A stretch of DNA of 64,000 nucleotides from Nymphaea colorata (taxonomy: Eukaryota > Streptophyta > Magnoliopsida > Nymphaeales > Nymphaeaceae). The stretch is taken from positions 23,125,300 through 23,189,299 of the forward strand of contig NC_045142.1 of assembly GCF_008831285.2 (NCBI RefSeq). Direction: 5' to 3'. Below the pieces are notes generated by a model that saw nothing but the letters and a program-made list of their open reading frames with translations, had not been told where the DNA came from and made no database searches. Below are positions 12,433 to 22,925 of the stretch, piece after piece. The translations under genes were made by a program, and so were the position numbers. The stretch's first letter is position 1. Each line of letters opens with the position of its first letter.

Positions 12433-12932
12433 TCAGGATCCATATCCATATAGAGAAGTAGGCGACACTAGATCTGAGATGAACCATTTCCGGTCTTTCC
12501 CAAACAGATCCAAGTTATTGGAATCCGGAAATGCATTTTTTACAACCAAGTGAAAACCAAAACCATAGCGAGTTTGAACCTCAAGGCATAATGAAGAAGC
12601 AGATATGAATGCCGATGGACGGCTGAGATTGAACTTTCCTTTCCAGCACATCCGGGACAGTTGGCTGCCATTCTTACAACAGAAAGAAGAAGAAACAGCT
12701 CGATTGCTGGAGGGATCCAACGGACGAGCATTTTCTTGAAATGAATTCGAGGGCTCTGATTCGTCGGAGTCCAGAACCGTGGAAGCCATGACAGTACATT
12801 CGACGGGAACTCTGAGGGAAGGAGAAGAAGAAGAAGAATGGTGGCGTTTGGGGGAAGAAAAATCCTCACCTTTTCCTCTAAAGAAGGAACCTTATCAGAG
12901 CTCGCCATCCTCACCGGTTCTTCCTCCTTCAT
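12433..12932 (-). pseudogene. Gene-like fragment, possible captured 5' exons
   Basis: Minus-strand sequence looks like the start of a plant gene: a pyrimidine-rich leader (inside the adjacent repeat arm), an ATG at 12,932 opening MKEEEPVRMASSDKVPSLEE, then a good donor (AAG|GTGAGG, GT at 12,869-12,868) and a polypyrimidine/CAG acceptor about 60 bp on. No frame continues convincingly and no homologue is recognised. A gene fragment captured by the neighbouring repeat, or a decayed host gene, are both possible. Confidence 0.3.
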
Positions 12933-12958
12933 CACAAGAAGCAAAAAGCAGAAAATTA

Positions 12959-14094
12959 AGAATGAAGACGGAAAGCGAAGAAGAAAAAGTAATTTCTGGA
13001 TAATTTCTAATAACGATATCAGAGTTCGAGATGGAAACAAAACCAAGCTTGCGAGTAATATCCTGAACTAATTGAAGATAAAGAAAGATGATAACTCACG
13101 AGAGCCCCGGAAACTCGGATTTCGGGATATTTGCTGTCAGAAGATTATGATCCAACTGGGTCGAATGAGAAGAATTCACGAAATGCGTATGAGGAGGAGG
13201 AAGAGGAGAGAGGAAGAAAGAAGGAAATGGAGGAGGGCAGGTTGAATGCTGAGAGATAAGAAGAATATCGTCAAATTATTAAATGGCCCTCTTCTTGTTG
13301 AGATTCTTTCCCCGCGTAGGCTTTTAAAATTTAAGAAAATAGGATTATTTTCTATTTTAAATCAAAATCACACTTGTCTTAAAATGGCGTCCATCATATA
13401 AATGGGTCCTCACCAAGGTCTTATCTGCCAGCACTTACCATCAATGCATCCTTGAAAGCTATTTTAGTTAAAACTACATTTTGAGACATATTTTTGCCTA
13501 TAATTTGAAAAAGCGTTTTAGAAGTTTTCTGATAAATTCGAAGCCATACTTTTTTTTTTATGAAAACTGTCAAACAGAAAGCTAACCAGTTTTGTTCAAG
13601 TACGAAAATATCTCGCTGCAATTTTTCAATATTACTATTTATTACTAAATTGCACGTGCGCCATTTTAAGACAAGTGTGATTTTGATTTAAAATAGAAAA
13701 TAATCCTATTTTCTTAAATTTTAAAAGCCTACGCGGTGAAAGAATCTCAATAAAAAGAGGGCCATTTAATTATTTGACGATATTCTTCTTATCTCTCAGC
13801 ATTCAACCTGCCTTCCTCCATTTTTCTTCTTTCTTCCTCTCTCCTCTTCCTCCTCCTCATACGCATTTCGTGAATTCTTCTCATTCGACCCAGTTGGATC
13901 ATAATCTTCTGACAGCAAATATCCCGAAATCCGAGTTTCCGGGGCTCTCGTGAGTTATCATCTTTCTTTATCTTCAATTAGTTCAGGATATTACTCGCAA
14001 GCTTGGTTGTGTTTCCATCTCGAACTCTGATATCGTTATTAGAAATTATCCAGAAATTACTTTTTCTTCTTCCCTTTTGTTTCGGTCTTCATTC
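12959..14094. repeat. Large foldback: inverted repeat with ~430-bp arms
   Basis: Left arm 12,959-13,389 and right arm 13,659-14,094 are reverse complements with only scattered differences; the loop is 269 bp. Arms contain a CT-rich leader-like tract and AAGCCTACGCGG. The loop sequence itself recurs, diverged, at 14,150-14,440. No terminal motif or target duplication was resolved. RNA across it would form a long duplex. Confidence 0.9.
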
Positions 14095-14141
14095 TCTCTC
14101 TCCCTTTTTTTTCTCTCTCTTACTTACACAAACAAACATAC

Positions 14142-14155
14142 ATATATATATATAG
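14142..14155. repeat. Short (TA)n microsatellite
   Basis: About seven TA units between the inverted repeat and the diverged copy of its loop. Confidence 0.8.
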
Positions 14156-15020
14156 TATGCCTCACCAAGGTCTGACCTGCCACCACTTACCACAAATGAA
14201 TCCTCTCACAAGAAGCTATTTTAGTTAAAAATACATTTGAGATTTTTTTGTTCTTATAGTTTGAAAATTAGTTTAGAAGTTTCATAATAAAATTAAAGCC
14301 ATATTCTTCATGAAAACTGTCAAACAAAACGTTAGGCACTTTTGCTAATATAGAAAAACTTTTAGCTGCACTTTTTTTTTTAAGTATTACTTTTTGTTAC
14401 TAACTTGTGTTCTTACCAACTTGTAATCACAGTGTGATTTTAAGTAAGAATGGAAAGATTTTATTTATTATTTTTTTAAAATTAGAGATATAAACACAGG
14501 AAGAGTATCAATGAAATCCTACAATAATGACTGGGCCTTTCAATAATTTGATCATATCCCTCATGCAACCTAACCTCCTTCATTTACATTTTTTAAAATG
14601 TTTATTTAGGGAAAACCACTTTCTGTGCATAACTTTCAAGGCTATGTTTTCATACCTCTACGGTTACGGCTTGCTTGGAGTTTAGGTGAATATATGGTAC
14701 ATATTTCAACTCGATTGTCGTGTTACCTTTTACAGCCCATAAAAATAACACACCCAAACATGACAACTACCACAAGGTTTCAAGCTTCGAATCCCTTAAG
14801 TGCGAGCCGCCTTACTGCTTAGTTGCTCAATACCCCATGAAACAACCTCCTCGGTTCTCATGCGGTCATATACTTCTTCCCATGTACTCCCCCGAGATCA
14901 TAATCTTTTGAGATCAAACATCCTGAAATTCGAGTTTCCAGGATATCTTAAGTCACTCTCTTCCTTTATCTTGAATTAGTTCACTAAATTACCATCAAGT
15001 TTGGTTCTGCTTAGGAAGAC
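14150..15020 (+). repeat. Diverged second copy of the foldback's loop and right arm
   Basis: 14,150-14,440 matches the loop 13,390-13,680 (CCTCACCAAGGTCT, AAAACTGTCAAAC). 14,575-15,010 matches the right arm (GAGATCATAATCTTTTGA, CGAGTTTCCAGG, TTGAATTAGTTCAC). Other relatives: 32,640-33,000 (minus) and 49,770-50,100. Confidence 0.7.
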
Positions 15021-15069
15021 GACTTGACGCGAAGACTGCACTTGTTGGCATCATACCCATTACTTTCAC

Positions 15070-15690
15070 CAGGTAGACAAGTCAAGGACTTGGATAAGGG
15101 TGGAAAAGTCACCATGGAGATGAGGGTCTGTTTCTTTGGAGCAATCGCACCACACTTGTTCACTGAAGTGGACGCCCGCACCAAAAAGATTGAAATTAAC
15201 AGACAATTTTATCGGGTCGTGCGAATTTGAACCAAATCCAAATCCAAATCCAAATCCAAATCCAAAATCGTATGAGAACCATACGGAAGAAAAATTAATT
15301 GCTATGTTGCATATGTGGATCCATGAAGAACAGGGCAAAGAGGTTACTTGGATCCAAGGATTGTCTACGGGCCACTAAATTAGGGAAATGGAATCGGCTG
15401 GGAATTAGATGGATCCACATACTTAAACTGATCCACGAGACGTGGGCCAGATTTTTCATGCAAGAAAAATTGAGAGTCCCTTCTAGATCTGCCGCGTGGA
15501 GTGGAAGACGGTTTTGGATCCTGGACTCCAAAGCATGTTTGAGGTTGAGCTAAAACCAAATCCGATACAGCCAAATTTGCCGACACAGATCCAACCCACT
15601 CACTCCCAAATGGCTGCTTTCTAATTGGACCTGCTAGAAACTTATCAAACGTCGGCAAATAGATAAAAGGCTGGTTACCTACTAGATCCA
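15070..15690 (+). repeat. Dispersed repeat with a hexamer array
   Basis: 15,070-15,245 repeats 12,005-12,150. 15,300-15,540 is related to two stretches around 50,590-51,180 (GATCCATGAAGAA; GGCCAGATTT; GATCTGCCGCGTGGA). It includes the CAAATC hexamer array at 15,233-15,266. Open frames here on both strands look like by-products of low stop density, not genes. Confidence 0.6.
15233..15266 (+). repeat. CAAATC hexamer tandem array
   Basis: Between five and six tandem CAAATC units. They translate as a proline/asparagine dipeptide run in one direction and glycine/phenylalanine in the other, with no evidence of coding function. Confidence 0.9.
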
Positions 15691-16151
15691 AAAACCGACA
15701 TCAATATATCTGATTTGAATTGGATATCTGATCGAACCAATCCGAAAAAATAAAATATGGAAAGAATTTTAATATACAATTAAAAATTCGGATCGGATTC
15801 AGATTTAATTAATGGCATCTGATCCGTTTCAGACTCGAATCAGGATATACATAAATATTCGATCGGATTCAGATATGAGTCGTATCAGATTCATTTTTAG
15901 ACAAATAACCTATATCTAATGCTATTAAATTTTGAGAATTGGCAAAATCAGGTTCAAAATTCAGATTCAAATTCATATATGAATATAAAAAACGAATTTG
16001 GATCAGATTCAAATTGTAAAATAAAATTTTGGATTTGAATTTAGATACGACTTTTTTTTATTCGAATCCAAATCCGAATATGAGAATACCTGAAAAAATG
16101 GATATGATTAAATATATAGCCTATATGAATCCGATCCATTGACATCCCTAG
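15691..16151. mobile_element. Degenerate element of the TAGGGATGTCAA group
   Basis: Ends CCATTGACATCCCTA at 16,151; the left end (CGACATCAATATATCTG, about 15,697) is a decayed TAGGGATGTCAATATAT. The interior is a run of GGATTCAGATT / GAATCCGATC motifs, as in the copies at 50,628 and 52,330. Non-coding. Confidence 0.5.
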
Positions 16152-17040
16152 AAGCTGGCAGATCAGAATTTCCAATTTCAATCCCTCTAATACATATCCA
16201 AGTTATTGGAAATCAAATTATGTTGCTTACAGATAAGTGAAAGCCCAAGGGTGGAGCGATGAGCTAGGAATTTTTGGTTGCATTATAGTTTCAAATTTTT
16301 AAGAGGGGCCAAACTATATTATTTAAATTTTCAAATAGGTTAAAATTTGCATGTTTTACAAAGGGAAAGAAAGGTGGGTTGGTGTTGGAGGCGCTATGGC
16401 CTGTGCCAGTCCCCCAACTTTGCCGTTGTGAAACCCTAGCATCAGTTGAGCCTCGGGGACGATAGCTATGGGAAAATTTATAAGAGAATGACAGTTAAGG
16501 GAAAGATGCACTTCATAGCGAATGACAAAGCATGACAGTTCCAATGGTCCTTATGAGACTGGTCAATTGTTATGTCCTTTTTGTTTATGACCTTCCTTTT
16601 CCTTTAGGCCCTTTGTGGGTCTCGTTTATAATTTTGACTGTCATTATGTAATGCCTCAAAAGGCATCTAGTCGGCTGGTGAAAGTTCTGTTATCAGTTTG
16701 ATTCCTATGAGTTTTTTTCTTCTAGCCTATAAACGGTGGCATGTGTGCTACTTTTAAATAGAAAAGAGTAATCATAAGTTCACCTAGATCCTGAAACAAC
16801 ATTGAACCTCGAGGTAGGGGGAAGGAAGGGGGACTTTAGCCTCTTAGGGGTAGCCCCCTTGATTATCATTTCCAGCACACACTTATCATAATCAAGGGTA
16901 AAAAAGATATAAACACAGGAGACCCATAAAAGGTCTTGTGGAAAAGAAAAACTGAAAGCAAAAATGCTAGGCCAAATTGACCTAGCTCTCTTTTGTTTTA
17001 AAATGGTCCTCAAAAAGAAGAAGAAAAAAGATGGTTAGTG
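16152..17040. other. Intergenic DNA with hAT-like remnant
   Basis: Near 16,250, AAGGGTGGAGCGATGAGC followed by TAGTTTCAAATTTTTAAGAG resembles the left part of the GGCGGAGCCAG hAT-like elements, but no right end was found. No gene seen. Confidence 0.35.
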
Positions 17041-17690
17041 GTTAGGGTTAAGGCCGAGTGTAGAACGTGATTAGGGTTGGACATCAGGTCAGGTATCCGG
17101 TACTCGGCTCGATCGGTCTCGGGTTCAAATAAGAAAAAACGGGTTTGGATTCAGCCTGATATGTTATTTAATATTATTTTTATTTTAATAATGATATACA
17201 TTTTATTACTAAAAATATATTTTATACTAAAAATTATTTTATATTTTCAAAAATAATTTTTTATTTTAATCGGGTTGGGTTGACACAATGCCTAGGCCTA
17301 AACGTGATAGCCATTTTGGGTCTTATACAGTCGCTGTACAAATGTTAATTGTGAGAAACCAGAACGTTTGGTTAGTAAGCTTGGGCACCGGGCTGGGCTG
17401 TCGCCGGGTACCCGTCCTGATTCAAGCCCGGGGAAACGTGACCCGGGCTGGCTCGATAAGTTCAGATTGGGCTCGATAATGAATTTTTAAATATTTTATT
17501 AATTTATATATATATATATATTTATAATATTTTATTACCATTAATTATTTTTATGTATTATTTTATATATAAAATATTTTTTTAAATGTAATCGGTCTGA
17601 GCCCGAACCAAACTCGGGCTCCAGTTTTCTGAGTGGGGCTGGGCCCATGTCCGGACCCGAGTTTTAGATGTCAGGCCGGCCGAAACCCGA
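17041..17690. mobile_element. GC-banded hAT-like remnants (CGGGCC group)
   Basis: GGGCTCGG / CCCGGGCTGG blocks flank AT-rich (TA)-containing cores around 17,180-17,270 and 17,480-17,590, the architecture of the complete element at 59,056-60,022. GCTTGGGCACCGGGC at about 17,378 resembles that element's end. Boundaries and target duplications are unclear. Confidence 0.35.
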
Positions 17691-17715
17691 CTTCATTATC
17701 GTAGAGATTCCTCCG

Positions 17716-17919
17716 AACACCCCAAATCACCCAGGGGGACGTCTCACGAATCGGCTCTGCACCTCTCCTTCCTTGTCAGCTTCCTCGTCACCCACGGATG
17801 TCACCTTCCTCGTCACCATCGGCGTCTGTTTGAATTCGTCCGTGGGTGACTGGGAACGTGACGAGGAAGGAGAGGTGCACAGCCAATTCGTGAATCCCCT
17901 GGGTGACTTGGGGTGTTTC
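17716..17919. repeat. Small foldback (~80-bp arms)
   Basis: Arms 17,716-17,798 and 17,839-17,919 are imperfect reverse complements (AACACCCCAAATCACCCAGG pairs with CCTGGGTGACTTGGGGTGTT). The loop is about 40 bp. Locally GC-rich compared with its AT-rich surroundings. Confidence 0.8.
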
Positions 17920-18265
17920 ATTTATAAAATATAAACATTCTAATATATTTATAAAAACTATTTTGATACAAAACATGCTTTTGATTTAAGTTGCTTTTAT
18001 GAAAAACTGTGGATTTTTCTGTTACCAAAATTGTTTATTATAAAAACAGTATTAAAGTCTAAAAAATGATCAACTTTAGTATAACTTTTACATCAAACTA
18101 TTCTTAAAATCCTATTGGTAACGTTATGTTGTGAAAAAAAAAAACACCTTAAACATCACATTTAAGCTATCTGCTTTTTGCCCCTGACTTAATGGTCTGG
18201 CTTTTGTCAATTTCTTTATAAGAACACAATAGATAAGAGGCCAATGGTATCATCCTCTTTTATTT
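17920..18265. other. AT-rich spacer, nothing recognised
   Basis: No coding, repeat or RNA structure seen between the two small foldbacks. Confidence 0.5.
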
Positions 18266-18697
18266 GCAGTGTGAAAGAAGGATAAGGATTTCCGAGATAT
18301 GGAGAAAACCGATAAACGTATTATGGATCTTGTGCGGACCATTTATAGTGAGAATATCACGTGAACACAATAAGCTTGTCTTCTGAAGATAGATCCACAA
18401 GCCAATCTGTCAAATATACCTCTCAGTACTTATTAAATGTTTTTTCTTGAGTTTTATAAATGTTAACATTTTGTTATGCCTAATAGAAGTCTTTCTTTCA
18501 AAGTTGTCCATAAAACTTGGAGAGGGTCACAAAATGAAATCCCCCTGGAGATTGGCTCATGGATCCATCCATGGAAGAGAAGCTTGCTGTGTTCGCATAA
18601 TTTTCTCACTATAAATGGATCGAACAAGATCCACAATTTGCGACCTATATCTGTTTTGTCCATATCCCAGAAATCTTTATTCTCCTTCCACTGTTTC
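18266..18697. repeat. Imperfect foldback (~145-bp arms)
   Basis: Left arm 18,266-18,408 pairs with right arm 18,549-18,697 (TGGATCTTGTGCGGACC against GGATCGAACAAGATCCA). Both arms share CCATTTATAGTGAGAA. A partial diverged copy of the right arm lies at about 23,420-23,500. Confidence 0.75.
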
Positions 18698-18720
18698 AAA
18701 GGGTGTCGAGCTCTCATGTT

Positions 18721-18723
<3 letters not shown>

Positions 18724-18758
<35 letters not shown>

Positions 18759-18905
18759 GTGAATGATGATTCTAATTATCTAAAGTCACCCAACCATTTA
18801 TCCAATATGTACAGGACCGTTTATTTGAAGCAGATAGATGGTAGAGAAAAAATTAAGAAGAAAAAGAAGTAAACTAATCCTAGATGATAAAAATACCTAT
18901 ACCTA

Positions 18906-18974
<69 letters not shown>
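18724..18974. repeat. Two (TA)n microsatellites
   Basis: (TA)n at 18,724-18,754 and 18,911-18,974, the latter interrupted once by TACA. They lie between the foldback and the start of repeat R1 copy A. Confidence 0.95.
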
Positions 18975-18977
<3 letters not shown>

Positions 18978-19282
18978 TATAAAGAAATGCTTGGAACTCT
19001 CACAACACACTGCTCAATGCATTTTTGTGAGGGACATCTGATCGGCCGCTCCTTCATACTCCAAACCCATATAGGAAGGCCCAATATATACCAAACATTC
19101 ATCCTCCTTTCTCCCATCCTTTCCCCTCATTCCATCACAACGTCAACGTCTAAGGTAATACCAACCATATATTTTCTCTGTTTAGTTGTTTATTATTCCC
19201 CATTCATAGTTTCCATTATTTGGTGCTGCAAATAAAGCGAATGTGCCGCCCATAACCGGTGTAATAGAAACCATTGAGGGCG

Positions 19283-19470
19283 GGGGCGGAGTCAGGAATT
19301 TTTTGTCGTAGGAGCCAAACTATAGTTTCAAAATTTTAACAGGGAACGAAATATAAATTTCTAAATTTTTTATATATATTAAACTAATTTTTTTTATATG
19401 AGACACTATTATACGTGATTTATTAAAACCATTGAATTCGGAATATGGTAAAGTCTTGCCCCTAGATGGG
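19283..19470. mobile_element. hAT-like remnant in R1 copy A
   Basis: GGCGGAGTCAGGAATTTTTT followed by CTATAGTTTCAAAATTTTAA marks a left end of the GGCGGAGCCAG group. A related end is at about 25,560 at the same place in copy B, so this insertion probably predates the A/B duplication. The right end is uncertain. Confidence 0.5.
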
Positions 19471-19692
19471 GAACTACACCCCTTAAGGGTGTCACAATGG
19501 TTCTATTTGCAGTCCCACGCAATGGAAACCATGAAATGAGGAAAAAAAAACAGTCAAACAGAAAAAATATTTGGTTGGTATCACCTTAGACATTGTGATG
19601 GATATTTTTGATTTGTGTTAGATTGGGAAGGATGGAAAAAAAAGACTGAAGAATGGTGGTGTTTATTGGTGTATGAAGCGGTGGGAATCAAA

Positions 19693-19823
19693 GTGTCTCC
19701 CACAAAAATGTATTGTAGAGAGTGGGAATCAAAGTGTCTCACACAAAAATGTATTGGCCAACCATCAAAATCTCCACAAGTGTCTCCCACAAAAATGTAT
19801 TGTAGAGAGTGGGAACCAAAGTC
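19693..19823 (+). repeat. Tandem repeat, three ~41-46-bp units
   Basis: GTGTCTCCCACAAAAATGTA begins at 19,693, again (one change) at 19,734, and again at 19,780. R1 copy B has a single diverged unit at about 25,645, so the array expanded after the copies separated. Confidence 0.85.
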
Positions 19824-20124
19824 GGTTGTTGGCATGTACCAAGAACTGCAACCATTTCATGTCTCTAAAATATATATTCTAAAAACAATATGTTCTTGTT
19901 TCCGAAACCATGGTGTGACAATCTTGTTGTTTAACACTTAAAATTTAATTACCTATAAATATACGAATGCTTTAGCAGAAGTGAACAAGAAGAAGAAACA
20001 ACATGTAAGTTGAAGTGTAGCAGGGACGACATTGAGGAGACCCTATACCCAGGGAATATGAACGGTTAGGTAAGGAGCTTCAGCCTTTTGGGTAACACCT
20101 TGCTCACCCGAATTTGGTTCAGTG

Positions 20125-20319
20125 CAGGGGCGGAGAGAGGGGGGGCCGCCCGGGCCATGGCCCGGGTGAGCCCAGGAATTTTTTTTTTTACATTGAAAAA
20201 ATCAATTTTTTTTAGTTTAGTTCGACCGATCGCTCCTCGTCACTCCTCTTGGTCCGACCCTGACCCGGCCCGCAAATCGTCTTGGCCTGACCCTAGAAAA
20301 ATTCCTGGCTCCACCCCTT
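20125..20319. mobile_element. Non-autonomous hAT-like element with target duplication
   Basis: Starts CAGGGGCGGAG and ends CTCCACCCCTT. Flanked by GTTCAGTG (20,117-20,124) and ATTCAGTG (20,320-20,327), an 8-bp target duplication with one mismatch, as expected for hAT. Copy B lacks the insertion (CCAGAATTTGGTTCTTC near 25,960). Just inside the left end is the self-complementary CCCGGGCCATGGCCCGGG. Non-coding. Confidence 0.85.
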
Positions 20320-20577
20320 ATTCAGTGTTTAGTCAACTTCATCTACAAGCCTATAAAGACCTTAGGGTGAACAAAGTGCAACATTTGCTTATATAGCAGT
20401 CATGCATCCAACATTGCTATTTATGTTAAGGAGCTATTATAACTTCCTTTTTATTATCATTAAAAGTAAACTATTTTTAATTTAGAGCACCACTATCTTT
20501 TACCATAAAAATATTATCTTGAGATTTTTTTTCTTGTGTTAGCCTAGCCTTTCATATGTTCATTCCATACTTAGAGT

Positions 20578-20670
20578 CAAGGGTGGAGCCAAGGGGGGCC
20601 CACCTCAATTTTTTTAAAATTATGCAACATAAAAGTTAAAAAATAAGCTTTAGTTTTGATGAAAAGATAA
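20578..20670. mobile_element. hAT-like remnant in R1 copy A
   Basis: TTAGAGTC is followed by AAGGGTGGAGCCAAGGGG and GGCCCACCTCAATTTTTT. The same junction occurs in copy B at about 26,833 and 27,086, so the insertion is shared by descent. Confidence 0.6.
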
Positions 20671-21031
20671 AATTAATACTTACTCATATAATTTAGCCTT
20701 TTAATTATATAAAGATTAGGTGGCTAAATATATCAAATACAATTTAAGGTATCTGTTTATTATATTGCAAAAATTTGAGCGGGTCATTCGTAATGTTACA
20801 AAAGGAACACAATCAACGTAAGGCCAAGGTAAAAATGTTCTTCATTTTTATGACTTTTAGTTCCTTTGTTAATCTTAAAATAACTAAAAAATTAAAACTA
20901 ACACAAAAAATGTCAAAATGTATTAAAATCAAATCAAGTGCACCAAAGTTTCGTTAAGGCACTCTCACTATTGGGCCTGAATGCAATCTTTCTACTAACT
21001 GGTAAGTTATCGGACAAAGCCAGACTTGGTT

Positions 21032-22500
21032 TGTCACACCCCAACCTTTTGACCCTCAAATAAATTTTTTTCTTCTAAACATAAACATTGAGGTGCGACG
21101 ACACAACAATTCAAAAGGAGAAGAGCCATGCAATTCAAAACAATGAAACAACTTTCCATTATATAATCAATTTCGTTCATACAAAAATCACATGAGCGCA
21201 TATGACAAAAATGCCCCAAACCAAAACTTTGTTGCGTAACAAAAACAAGACATCAAAGAGATCAAAACATGACGCACCGACACTACAAAAGACCCAAAAT
21301 CTCTACAGTAGGATGTGAGTGAAGCCATCTGATCAACCTGCTGCTCGGGTCCGCTAAAACTTGAAAAAGGAAACAGCTAAAGGCTTAATCTTTACAGTAT
21401 GACAACAAACCAGATAAATCCCTAATTCTCTAAGGTAAGAGCTCAAATAAGAGATATAACAAATATAAAAGCAAATCACTATCATGTTGTGATTGAGCAC
21501 AGAGTCTCATGACTTGTCAAGAATGTCCCTCACATAAATCACAACACGTGAAGGTCACTCAAAGGCCACACTTAACACATTTGATAATTACATTCACTTT
21601 ATGCATTTTCACTTCATTCACATACACTTTGTTCACATTCACATTCTTTCATTTACATTAACTTTAGTGAATTGTGTAGGTGCAACACAGACACATGCAC
21701 ATTGCGGGTGGCCTATAGCCGGGAGACAACTCCCGTGGTGGCTCAAAACAATATGGATTTTTTCTCCATGCAACGGTAGAACACTCGACCATGGATGTGT
21801 GAATTCTAAGGAGACTTACTCAGCCTTCCCTAAGACACTCAGTTTGGGAAGGCGGGAGCCCAACACTCCAAGCACAACACACAACGGTACCCTGGGGCCT
21901 TGCACTGCCTGTGCTCTAAACAGATGAGACCAGTGGCGAAGGGAGGACAACTCCCAAACACATTGCCACAGTCTACTGACCTCTCATCTCTTATTCTTTC
22001 TTATCATTATGATTGCATATTCACAAAATGACTGGCTAGCTCATGAGGTTGGCTCACTCCATGAGTGCACCCGTACCTCCACATGAATGCTACACATATA
22101 ATTAACATTCTTACCTACGTATGCAACAAGTAACAACATTCACATTGATCAAAATTCACATTTATCAAATACATTAATCACATCTTTCAAAACTTAGCCA
22201 AATCTTGAAGAATAGTCTCGATCCATGACTGGCTCATAGTTGTCCTATGCAATTATCATTATATGATAATCTCTAATGCACAATCGGGGTCGAGGTGATA
22301 CTCCACTCAATACCCAACCTCATCTGTCCTAAACAATTATCACTTCTAGCATGCACATGCAATTATGTAGTAATTTTTGAAAACAAACTTCTAATGTCTT
22401 TCCAAAACAAACTTATCACGTAACAATTCAATAACATGCATACATATATTCACTCACAACACAATCAATACAATCACATCACAATCATAGGATCCCATGA
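21032..22500 (+). mobile_element. LTR-like segment (possible solo LTR)
   Basis: R1 copy A stops at CCAGACTTGGTT and foreign sequence begins TGTCACACCCCAACC, a start known from several plant Gypsy LTRs. Copy B continues uninterrupted at the same point (28,380), so an insertion boundary is clear on the left. A right boundary, CA end and target duplication were not identified, and no gag-pol sequence is present. An open frame around 21,601-21,927 resembles no protein I know. Confidence 0.35.
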
Positions 22501-22538
22501 TCCTGAAAACACACATTCACAAGATGGCCCTAGGTAGG

Positions 22539-22910
22539 GATTTGCTTGGCATGCCGCCATACTTGTTGCACGTCGCCAAAAATATCCAAAATGCCTCAAG
22601 CTTCAAATGTAGTCGCTCAAGGTCTATTGGACGTGCCAACAGGCATCCATATCCAAACACAATAGAAGTTACATGGCCGCCCAATTGTCTCAAGGTTTTC
22701 AGGAACTCAAATGTAAGCTCTTGATTTAAATACATGTCCATGTTCTTGTTTTAAAATCCGTGTTACAAGGTCGTGCCAGAATGGCATTTCACAGATATGT
22801 GAAATAAATTTGCCAGGCATGCCGCCATACTTGTTGCACGTCACCAAAAATATCCAAAATGCCTCAAGCTTCAAATCTAGTTGCTCAAGGTCTATTGGAC
22901 GTGCCTGGTG
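22539..22910. repeat. A-B-A duplication
   Basis: Segment A (CATGCCGCCATACTTGTTGC ... GGTCTATTGGACGTGCC) occurs at about 22,539-22,638 and 22,806-22,908 in the same orientation. Between them lies segment B, whose inverted copy at 12,225-12,378 has no A on either side. Minus-strand reading frames give near-identical peptides from the two A copies because of the duplication, not evident selection. Confidence 0.8.
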
Positions 22911-22925
22911 TACCTGTAAACACAA

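Larger units (their letters stand above)
18975..21031 (+). repeat. Dispersed long repeat R1, copy A
   Basis: Matches copy B (25,046-28,400) colinearly: CTGCTCAATGCATT, GTGAGGGACATCTGATCGGC, CCATTTCATGTCTCTAAA, TTATATAGCAGTCATGCATC, TAGAGCACCACTATCTTTTA, AGATTAGGTGGCTAAATATA and AAGTTATCGGAC all occur in order in both. Contains a hAT-like remnant near 19,283-19,470, a 41-bp tandem expansion at 19,693, an insertion at 20,125-20,319 and another hAT remnant from 20,578. No coding capacity. Confidence 0.85.

Noticed and set aside
12540-13046. 168-codon minus-strand open frame as a gene
   Set aside because: Overlaps another frame of similar quality, contains low-complexity Leu/Phe runs, spans a plausible splice donor and extends into a repeat arm. 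Kept only as a gene-like fragment.
21601-21927. 108-codon plus-strand open frame
   Set aside because: Low-complexity His-rich start, no known domain, and inside an LTR-like insertion.
22517-22925. Two similar minus-strand frames as a duplicated gene
   Set aside because: The similarity reflects a direct DNA duplication; the frames have no known domain and no conserved start or stop.
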